Below the pieces are notes generated by a model, which was not told the origin of the DNA, searched no databases, and was given only the letters and a program-made list of their open reading frames with translations. A DNA stretch of 7,516 nucleotides from Nitrosotalea sp. (GTDB taxonomy: Archaea > Thermoproteota > Nitrososphaeria > Nitrososphaerales > Nitrosopumilaceae), in the NCBI GenBank assembly GCA_031296345.1, contig JARLFW010000013.1, positions 1-7,516 of the forward strand. The letters run 5' to 3'. Position numbers and translations under genes: made by a program. This document shows positions 1 to 4,546 of this stretch, piece by piece; within the stretch, counting starts at the first letter, position 1; each line of letters starts with the position of its first letter.

Positions 1-3
1 GTG

Positions 4-14
4 TTTTATATTAA
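4..14. promoter_or_regulatory. isolated TATA-like element at window edge
   Basis: The stretch TTTTATATTAA resembles an archaeal TATA box and can be read on either strand. On the plus strand no gene starts about 27 bases downstream. On the minus strand it would serve a divergent gene lying before the window. Its assignment is therefore a guess, based only on base composition and motif shape. Confidence 0.2.
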
Positions 15-108
15 ACTTTTGACAGAAATTGAGCTAATTTTTGGTCGATACTCATGTTCTGATTTTGGGAACTTTACTAGTTATCAGGCATGATATGCAG
101 ATCTAACC

Positions 109-118
109 TTTTATTTTA
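109..118 (+). promoter_or_regulatory. TATA box of the small secreted protein gene
   Basis: TTTTATTTTA is centred about 27 bases before the TTG start at 140. In archaea this spacing places transcription start at or next to the start codon, that is, a leaderless mRNA. No Shine-Dalgarno-like GGAG or GGTG lies in the 20 bases before 140, which agrees with this reading. Confidence 0.5.
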
Positions 119-139
119 CCAGATCAAAATTATATCAAT

Positions 140-469
140 TTGATAAGAAAGATTCTACTTTTTTCCGTCCTACTTGTATTATCTACATCTGTGATTGTAC
201 AATCTCATCAGGCAAGTGCCTTGGAGGTTAGAACTGTATTTGACAATAGACACTCTAGTGCATCTTTTGGCGACAGTAGAGTTTGTGGTGACCATCTTTG
301 TGGGTTAGGTGAAAAACCTCAATGGACTCACGCAACATGGGGCTCACAACACTTGAGTGCACCTAAACTTCCTGTTGCACAGCACGGCGAAGATATAATG
401 ACTGAATTGGCAAAATCTTCTATCACTGTAGGTTCTATGCAAGGAAACAAAACTGTATCATACAAGTAA
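140..469 (+). CDS. small secreted His-rich protein with C-x4-C motif, function unknown
   Basis: This encodes a 109-residue exported protein. Residues 1-27 form a Sec-type signal peptide: MIRK, a hydrophobic core to about residue 20, then a likely cleavage after QASA. The mature part is about 82 residues with no further membrane segment. It contains CGDHLCGLGE (Cys49 and Cys54, spaced C-x4-C) followed by a WTHATWG segment. Histidines lie at 38, 52, 64, 71 and 82. The two cysteines and five histidines could form a disulfide and/or bind a metal such as copper or zinc outside the cell, but this is inference. The CGDxLC pattern resembles motifs in other small thaumarchaeal secreted proteins, though I cannot name a family. 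The start is TTG: the in-frame stretch upstream back to a stop at 104-106 has no ATG or GTG, and the signal peptide begins exactly here. It converges on the next gene with only 6 bases between stop codons. Confidence 0.8.
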   Translation: MIRKILLFSVLLVLSTSVIVQSHQASALEVRTVFDNRHSSASFGDSRVCGDHLCGLGEKPQWTHATWGSQHLSAPKLPVAQHGEDIMTELAKSSITVGSMQGNKTVSYK

Positions 470-487
470 TTTTTATTATTTTAATTT
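470..487 (+). terminator. T-rich terminator candidate between convergent genes
   Basis: Immediately after the stop codon at 469 the plus strand reads TTTTTATTATTTTAATTT. Archaeal termination commonly uses T-tracts without a strong hairpin. The tract overlaps the last codons of the convergent gene at 476-742. Confidence 0.4.
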
Positions 488-742
488 AGATTCTAGGTTG
501 TCTAGTCTCTGATTCAAGTCAGATAGGATCTTTTTGATTTCTCTGATAGTGGTATTTGCTGTTTCATCACCATAGTATTTTGCAGCTGCAATACCAATCC
601 CACCTATTGTAATAGTTAGAATCACACTTTCATATGTAAATTCCAAAGTTGTGTCGTGAATAAATGATTCATCAAGAGTAGTAAAGAGTCCAAAAAACAC
701 TGCAGATGCAATAATGATTGCTACAAAAACAATGACTCTCAT
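476..742 (-). CDS. small two-helix membrane protein with C-terminal coiled coil
   Basis: This is an 88-residue protein of unknown function. Residues 3-22 (VIVFVAIIIASAVFFGLF region) and 38-55 (ESVILTITIGGIGIAAA region) are hydrophobic helices joined by a short acidic loop. Residues 62-88 form a charged amphipathic helix in which I66, I69, L73, L76, L80, L83 and L87 follow a strict 3-4-3-4 heptad spacing, so a parallel or antiparallel coiled coil is likely. A hairpin topology would put both ends on the same side of the membrane. The protein may oligomerise or scaffold a partner through the coiled coil; that is inference. The ATG at 742 is supported by a TATA-like element about 28 bases upstream and by the hydrophobic helix starting at residue 3. 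If the first helix were a cleaved signal, a type I membrane protein would result, but no good cleavage motif is visible. Confidence 0.75.
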   Translation of the reverse strand: MRVIVFVAIIIASAVFFGLFTTLDESFIHDTTLEFTYESVILTITIGGIGIAAAKYYGDETANTTIREIKKILSDLNQRLDNLESKLK

Positions 743-766
743 TAATCAAAATGTAATACTCAATGC

Positions 767-774
767 GTTTTAAG
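767..774 (-). promoter_or_regulatory. TATA-like box of the coiled-coil membrane protein gene
   Basis: On the minus strand CTTAAAAC is centred about 28 bases before the ATG at 742, a leaderless-type spacing. There is no Shine-Dalgarno motif before the ATG. Confidence 0.4.
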
Positions 775-784
775 ATGTAGCCTG

Positions 785-795
785 AAAAAAAATTT
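785..795 (-). terminator. T-tract terminator candidate after the HdeD-like gene
   Basis: The minus strand carries an uninterrupted T8 run (plus-strand A8 at 785-792) about 60 bases past the stop codon of the HdeD-like gene and just before the promoter of the next gene on the same strand. The placement suggests the two minus-strand genes are transcribed separately. Confidence 0.4.
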
Positions 796-851
796 ACGTT
801 AGAGTGGTTATTTTTCCATTTTACTGTCAATTAAAGACCTTATGATGATAA

Positions 852-1409
852 TTATGATCTTTGAACTATTTTATGACTAATCGCACTTGAAATAATCTCA
901 ATTCCAATTATGAGTATATTGATTGACAACAAAATGGTTAACAATTTTATTGGTAAATCGTGTAATTCAAAAAATGTTCCAATTAGAGCTATCATGATGC
1001 TAACCCCGATTATGATTTTTGGAATTCTAATTGCTTTTGACTTGTTACTTTGAGTAATTCCTGTGGCAATAAATCCGATACTCTGAATGATGAGAAATAG
1101 GAAAATGAGCCAAGTAAAACTCGATGATGTATCAGATATGGATGCTTTAACAAATACTCCTACAGCTATTCCGATAATTCCTATGCACACCTCGATAGTT
1201 CTTGTCATTTTGGAATCGCCTTTGCTTAAAGTTCCCTGTAATATGTTGACAATTCCGATTATCAATACAGCTAGGCCAGGATATGTGGTCCAAATTGGTG
1301 ACACATTAGCAATATTGAGAAAACGATATCCTGCAAAGCTAACGAGAATTCCTCCTATGATGAATTTGATAATTCTCACCCGTTTAGCTTTTTGAATATC
1401 TGTTGTCAT
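852..1409 (-). CDS. HdeD/DUF308-like six-helix membrane protein
   Basis: This is a 185-residue integral membrane protein with six predicted helices (about 12-33, 42-62, 70-88, 97-118, 128-147 and 153-176). They are arranged as three two-helix repeats starting at residues 12, 70 and 128. Each repeat begins with a basic residue, then IIKFIIGG-, IEVCIGIIG- or IPKIIIGV-type helices ending in a glycine, a polar turn, and a second helix ending in a Gly/Ser-rich segment. This three-fold architecture and length match the HdeD/DUF308 family, whose E. coli member is an acid-stress membrane protein. The biochemical role is not known for most relatives and the assignment rests on pattern, not alignment. 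The ATG at 1409 is fixed by GGAGG six bases upstream. The gene is divergent from the patatin gene, with 99 bases between starts, so coregulation is possible but not shown. Confidence 0.7.
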   Translation of the reverse strand: MTTDIQKAKRVRIIKFIIGGILVSFAGYRFLNIANVSPIWTTYPGLAVLIIGIVNILQGTLSKGDSKMTRTIEVCIGIIGIAVGVFVKASISDTSSSFTWLIFLFLIIQSIGFIATGITQSNKSKAIRIPKIIIGVSIMIALIGTFFELHDLPIKLLTILLSINILIIGIEIISSAISHKIVQRS

Positions 1410-1415
1410 ATTATT

Positions 1416-1420
1416 CCTCC
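1416..1420 (-). promoter_or_regulatory. Shine-Dalgarno site of the HdeD-like gene
   Basis: The minus strand reads CTGGAGGAATAATATG: a full GGAGG with a 6-base spacer before the ATG at 1409. It is the only strong Shine-Dalgarno site I see among the nine genes, so this mRNA must have a leader, unlike its leaderless-looking neighbours. Confidence 0.7.
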
Positions 1421-1437
1421 AGTGTTAATGCATATGA

Positions 1438-1449
1438 CTAGTATTCTAA
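1438..1449 (-). promoter_or_regulatory. candidate TATA element of the HdeD-like gene
   Basis: On the minus strand TTAGAATACTAG lies about 36 bases before the ATG. It would give a transcript start near 1418-1422 with a short leader that just includes or abuts the GGAGG. The match to a TATA consensus is weak. Confidence 0.25.
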
Positions 1450-1477
1450 TTTTCACAATTGATAATTATGCCTGATC

Positions 1478-1486
1478 TTTTATTAT
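1478..1486 (+). promoter_or_regulatory. TATA box of the patatin-like gene
   Basis: TTTTATTAT is centred about 27 bases upstream of the ATG at 1509, giving leaderless spacing. The element and the preceding ATGC..GATCT bases resemble the upstream region of the gene at 140. Confidence 0.5.
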
Positions 1487-1508
1487 CTTGAACCTACTTT
1501 GATTCTGC

Positions 1509-2978
1509 ATGGCATCAATTCCCAAGGTAGAAAGAGCAGTGATTCTCCAAGGTGGAGGCTCACTTGGAGCATATGAGGTTGGAGCTTACAAGGCAGGATA
1601 TCAATTATTAAAATATAGAGACAAAAAAGAAGGATATACTGATAGACCGATATTTGACATTATTGCAGGAACTTCTATTGGTGCAATAAATTCTGCAATT
1701 CTTACAAGTTATGTGATAGAAAACAAGACATGGGAAGGATCAGCTGAACGACTAATTGAGTTTTGGAATTATATTTCAACAGAATCTATTCCTGATAAAT
1801 TTGCTGATTACATGATGTCATGGTGGGGATATTGGAACAAATTTTTCATTGATGCTGCTAAAGGAGAAACGGCAAGGAGATACTATTCATCAAAGGAATT
1901 TGCTATTACAGGAGCACCACATGTCTTTTCTCCTCCTCATGCAGAATTAGACAAGAAATTCTTTGATCCTCTTAATTCATGGTATCGATATGACAATCGT
2001 CCGCTCAAAAAGAGTCTTGAAAAATTTGCCAAGTTTCCTATTGCTACTAGTCGTGAGGACAACCAACCTAGATTGCTTCTGGTTACGGTAGATGTTATGG
2101 AAAGTTTGCCGGTAGTGTTTGATAGTTATGCAAAAGAAGGTGGTACTAGAGAATCAGGATATGGCAGATTAATTGTAGAGAATAATAATAAAGGTTCAAG
2201 TGAGAACCAAAAAATAATTGGATTTGAACATGTTATAAAATATCCTCAAGGAATAACTTCTGATCATGTTATTGCAAGTGCTGCAGTGCCCATCAACTTT
2301 GATTATAGTCAAATTGAAGCGGAGCGCTATGATCCTCAAACAAAGAGCTATAAAAAAGAGACACGCTATTTCTGGGATGGTGGCATACTAGCTAATACTC
2401 CATTAATGCAAGTTGTTATGGCTCAGCGACAATATTGGTACTTTGGAAAGAAAGTGAAGGATTCAGTACCAAAACTTAACGTATTTCAGGTAAATTTACA
2501 CCCTGCACGAGTTGACAAGGTTCCTTGGGATCACGATGGTGCGGTGAATAGAAATTCCGATATATCTTTTGGTGATAGATCCAAAAGTGATGAGACCATG
2601 TTGTTATCTTTCCAGATGTATTCACAACTAGTAAAAGAGTTGATCCAACTAGCAAAGGATCATGGAGCAACCCAGAAGATAATTGATGATCTACTTGACA
2701 GACCAATACCTGTACAAGAACGACTAGAGGGAACAAGAGCAACTAAGTATCGTGATGGTGTTGAGGGAGCTTTCAATATTGGTGAAATAATTCGAGTACA
2801 AAGAAAACACGATGATTATTCGATCTCAAATAAAATTTTTGATTTTTCTTCAAACACAATAAATCGTCTCTTACAGGATGGCTACAACGATACCGTAGAT
2901 GGTATCACTACACTTTTTGGGATAGAAGTGGTAAAAGCAGCAGGTCTTGAAATTAAAAAAGAAAACAATCCTTCCTAA
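1509..2978 (+). CDS. patatin-like phospholipase / acyl hydrolase
   Basis: This is a 489-residue protein with no signal peptide or membrane helix, so a cytosolic serine hydrolase of the patatin family is expected. The N-terminal GGGSLGAYEVG (residues 15-25) is the glycine-rich oxyanion-hole loop. GTSIG (54-58) is the nucleophile elbow with Ser56. DHVIASAAVP (253-261) is the conserved patatin helix, and DGG (290-292) supplies the catalytic Asp290. All parts of the Ser-Asp dyad are present, so the enzyme should be active. Residues about 360-470, including YSISNKIFDFSSNTI near 437-451, resemble the C-terminal DUF3734 extension of long bacterial patatin-like proteins. Family members hydrolyse acyl esters, such as phospholipids or other lipid esters; the true substrate here is unknown because archaeal membrane lipids are ether-linked. 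The ATG at 1509 is supported by the TATA box and by the usual short lead to the oxyanion loop. No partner enzyme lies nearby. Confidence 0.92.
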   Translation: MASIPKVERAVILQGGGSLGAYEVGAYKAGYQLLKYRDKKEGYTDRPIFDIIAGTSIGAINSAILTSYVIENKTWEGSAERLIEFWNYISTESIPDKFADYMMSWWGYWNKFFIDAAKGETARRYYSSKEFAITGAPHVFSPPHAELDKKFFDPLNSWYRYDNRPLKKSLEKFAKFPIATSREDNQPRLLLVTVDVMESLPVVFDSYAKEGGTRESGYGRLIVENNNKGSSENQKIIGFEHVIKYPQGITSDHVIASAAVPINFDYSQIEAERYDPQTKSYKKETRYFWDGGILANTPLMQVVMAQRQYWYFGKKVKDSVPKLNVFQVNLHPARVDKVPWDHDGAVNRNSDISFGDRSKSDETMLLSFQMYSQLVKELIQLAKDHGATQKIIDDLLDRPIPVQERLEGTRATKYRDGVEGAFNIGEIIRVQRKHDDYSISNKIFDFSSNTINRLLQDGYNDTVDGITTLFGIEVVKAAGLEIKKENNPS

Positions 2979-2984
2979 TCCGAA

Positions 2985-2994
2985 TTTTATTTTA
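2985..2994 (+). terminator. T-rich terminator candidate of the patatin-like gene
   Basis: TTTTATTTTA starts seven bases after the stop codon at 2978, in the 36-base spacer between two convergent genes. There is no strong hairpin. Confidence 0.4.
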
Positions 2995-3003
2995 GATTAG
3001 TAC

Positions 3004-3009
3004 AAAAAA
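3004..3009 (-). terminator. short T-tract after the 243-residue membrane protein gene
   Basis: The minus strand has a T6 run six bases beyond the stop codon at 3015. Together with the plus-strand tract at 2985-2994 it would make the convergent spacer a two-way terminator. Confidence 0.3.
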
Positions 3010-3014
3010 TGATT

Positions 3015-3746
3015 CTATGTTTTTTTAATTGGAGAACTAAGATCTGTTGAAGTGTGATGACTTTTTGATACTAGAAAATAGGTCAACTTAAGAATTCCTT
3101 CTAGAATCCCAGTAAATGCGATAAAGATTGTCAATTCAAGTAGTATTACTGGAAAGTGTTCCATGGAACTAATAATTTTGTTAGTATCTAAGACTGGATT
3201 AATTAAAAGTGTAAAGAGTAAATTAAATGGCAAAAATTTCATAATATCTTCAGCAAGACTCTCATTCCAATGTGCTGCTATTCTTGATGCCATAATGATG
3301 CCTACCATGATAAGTACCAAGGTTCCAAAGCTAAGCGAGGTATTCAGAGCATACATGAAAAAGAAGCAGACAACTACCCAACCATATAACATAATTGGGA
3401 AAATTAATAGATACTTTACAACATAGATGATTTTTCTTCTTACTGGGGAGTTCTTGGTTCCTTCTGCAGTATACTTGCTTTTTGACAGAAAGACTTCACG
3501 TTTACTTAGAACTTTACCCGACTTCCAGATAAAATAACTAAATGCCAAAATCCCTATTGCCACAGGTAATACATCTCTAAATTTTATTCCGTGTTGATAA
3601 TCTGAAGCAACCTGTTCAAAGATATTTTGTGACGATGTATTGTTAGTAGCTGTACTCTCTTGAACTCCATTTTGCAGGCCATATGCTGTAAGAAATCCTG
3701 GTATGGCAAAAAGGCTCGCAATAAATAAAATGTGAATTTTGTTCAT
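3015..3746 (-). CDS. multi-pass membrane protein of unknown function (243 aa)
   Basis: I do not recognise a family. Residues 1-23 are a signal-like hydrophobic segment (MNKIHILFIASLFAIPGFLT, then AYG) that may be cleaved. It is followed by a Thr/Asn/Ser-rich stretch (30-40) with a sequon at N35-N36-T and presumably outside the cell. Later helices are about 57-75, 106-132, 136-156, 170-187 and 196-226. A basic loop (77-106, many Lys/Arg) between helices two and three is probably cytosolic. The segment ASRIAAHWNESLAEDIMKF (153-171) is polar and amphipathic and lies between helices four and five. It is the most distinctive part. The C-terminus is short and polar. The ATG at 3746 is supported by TTTTTAAA about 25 bases upstream. 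A terminator-like T9 run separates it from the preceding gene on the same strand, so it is probably its own transcription unit. Confidence 0.7.
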   Translation of the reverse strand: MNKIHILFIASLFAIPGFLTAYGLQNGVQESTATNNTSSQNIFEQVASDYQHGIKFRDVLPVAIGILAFSYFIWKSGKVLSKREVFLSKSKYTAEGTKNSPVRRKIIYVVKYLLIFPIMLYGWVVVCFFFMYALNTSLSFGTLVLIMVGIIMASRIAAHWNESLAEDIMKFLPFNLLFTLLINPVLDTNKIISSMEHFPVILLELTIFIAFTGILEGILKLTYFLVSKSHHTSTDLSSPIKKT

Positions 3747-3766
3747 GTGGTATGTTTTTCTTTTAG

Positions 3767-3774
3767 TTTAAAAA
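3767..3774 (-). promoter_or_regulatory. TATA box of the 243-residue membrane protein gene
   Basis: On the minus strand TTTTTAAA is centred about 25 bases before the ATG at 3746, which fits a leaderless or nearly leaderless transcript. Confidence 0.5.
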
Positions 3775-3780
3775 TATTGT

Positions 3781-3789
3781 AAAAAAAAA
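3781..3789 (-). terminator. T9 terminator candidate after the 161-residue membrane protein gene
   Basis: The minus strand has nine consecutive T (plus-strand A9), about 85 bases past the stop codon at 3874 and immediately before the TATA box of the next gene. This resembles the terminator-promoter arrangement at 767-795. Confidence 0.4.
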
Positions 3790-3824
3790 TACAATTCAAT
3801 TTGTCATGTTTTTGTGCATTTTAC

Positions 3825-3845
3825 CTTAGCTACTAAGCCACTAAG
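3825..3845. repeat. three 8-base CTWAG repeats with small palindrome
   Basis: The units CTTAGCTA, CTAAGCCA and CTAAG follow at an 8-base period. CTTAG-CTA-CTAAG (3825-3837) is also a perfect 5-base inverted repeat. It lies in the spacer between two minus-strand genes. It could be a protein-binding site or chance. Confidence 0.3.
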
Positions 3846-3856
3846 AAAAGAAGATG

Positions 3857-3875
3857 AGATTTTGCTCTAAAATCT
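3857..3875 (-). terminator. weak hairpin over the stop codon of the 161-residue gene
   Basis: AGATTTT and AAAATCT form a perfect 7-base inverted repeat with a 5-base loop, overlapping the stop codon at 3874-3876. With only one G-C pair per stem it is weak. It may simply be AT-rich chance, or may aid termination or 3' end processing. Confidence 0.2.
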
Positions 3876-4359
3876 ATTTTGCTTGAGTAATAAACATCTC
3901 TTTAGCTGCAATTCCTAGATATACAAAACCTAGAAAGAAAAGTGAATATGTAATTAGAATATTCGTGATTTCCAATATGATATGGGACTCGTTAAACATC
4001 AATCGTATGAAACTAAAGATAAAAATAGAAAGAGTACATGCCAAAAAAAATACAAAAGCTTTGATAAGATGTTTCTTGGCACTCAGTATTAGTTGTGTGT
4101 ATACTGGATCATCATTTTTATCACCTCTGTTTAGAAATGCTGCACCAGTTAGAGATAGTGCAGTCAATGGTGTAGCTATACTGATGCTTAAAAGATTATC
4201 AAATTCATTTAATTTTACTTCAAGTTTTTTTTCCTCTATACTAGTATTATTTCCAATATCTTGAGCAAATGCAGAATAAAACCATAGTCCACCAGAGATT
4301 AAAAGTACAAAAATAATCAAGATTTTTGTATTCATTCCTAGATTTACTGACATGCTCAT
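3874..4359 (-). CDS. four-helix membrane protein of unknown function (161 aa)
   Basis: No family is recognised. The first hydrophobic segment (residues 12-32) ends in SAFAQ, a typical Sec signal cleavage context, so it may be a cleaved signal peptide. A sequon (N38-T-S) and a charged amphipathic stretch (40-55, IEEKKLEVKLNEFDNL) follow. Further helices are about 57-77, 98-122 and 128-152, with a polar loop GDKNDDPVYTQ (79-89) between the second and third. The start is uncertain: ATGs occur at 4359, 4353 and 4335. The last gives the most standard signal peptide (MNTKILIIF), but the TATA-like TATA at 4379-4385 sits 21-29 bases before the first two, so 4359 is kept. It is divergent from the surface-protein gene at 4547 and upstream of another orphan membrane protein on the same strand; the overall layout (signal-like helix, polar stretch, helix bundle) is shared with that neighbour, but I see no sequence similarity. 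Confidence 0.7.
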   Translation of the reverse strand: MSMSVNLGMNTKILIIFVLLISGGLWFYSAFAQDIGNNTSIEEKKLEVKLNEFDNLLSISIATPLTALSLTGAAFLNRGDKNDDPVYTQLILSAKKHLIKAFVFFLACTLSIFIFSFIRLMFNESHIILEITNILITYSLFFLGFVYLGIAAKEMFITQAK

Positions 4360-4378
4360 TCTATTCTATTACGCTATC

Positions 4379-4385
4379 CTATATT
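4379..4385 (-). promoter_or_regulatory. candidate TATA element of the 161-residue gene
   Basis: The minus strand reads CAATATAGG, centred 23 bases before the ATG at 4359 and 29 before the ATG at 4353. It favours one of these two starts over the ATG at 4335. Confidence 0.35.
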
Positions 4386-4494
4386 GAAATTACTGTATCT
4401 GAATTGAATGAAATTGATTTATTTGACACTATGTAAAACGCTTAGACAAATCTTATTACTAACTTACCATTGTTCTGGTCTAAATCTAGGTCTT

Positions 4495-4525
4495 GTATAA
4501 TTTAGTCATAACAAAACTTTTTACA
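4495..4525 (+). promoter_or_regulatory. promoter region of the modular surface-protein gene
   Basis: Two TATA-like elements precede the TTG at 4547: TATAATTTA (4496-4504), which would give a leader of roughly 20 bases, and ACTTTTTACA (4516-4525), which would give a leaderless transcript. I cannot choose between them. No Shine-Dalgarno site is present. Confidence 0.3.
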
Positions 4526-4546
4526 AGTGTTCAACAATACTGCACG

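Noticed and set aside
11..55. 14-codon minus-strand reading frame starting ATG at 55 (MSIDQKLAQFLSKV)
   Set aside because: Too short, with no Shine-Dalgarno site and no other support for a gene.
1..93. Open plus-strand frame entering from the left edge and ending with TGA at 91-93
   Set aside because: Thirty open codons can occur by chance, the residues show no recognisable pattern, and no start is visible.
1087..1395. Plus-strand 102-codon frame opposite the HdeD-like gene
   Set aside because: It is antisense to a well-supported membrane protein with a Shine-Dalgarno site; its composition reflects the complement of hydrophobic codons.
1456..1487. GATAAT...ATTATC inverted repeat and ATAATTAT palindrome in the divergent spacer
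   Set aside because: Arms of six bases in very AT-rich DNA; not distinguishable from chance without comparison.
2476..2742. Minus-strand frame inside the patatin-like gene
   Set aside because: It lies opposite conserved patatin sequence and has no promoter or ribosome site.
3163..3426. Plus-strand frame opposite the 243-residue membrane protein
   Set aside because: Shadow of the membrane protein; no signals of its own.
3965..4264. Plus-strand frame opposite the 161-residue membrane protein
   Set aside because: Shadow frame. The minus-strand reading gives a coherent signal peptide and helices.
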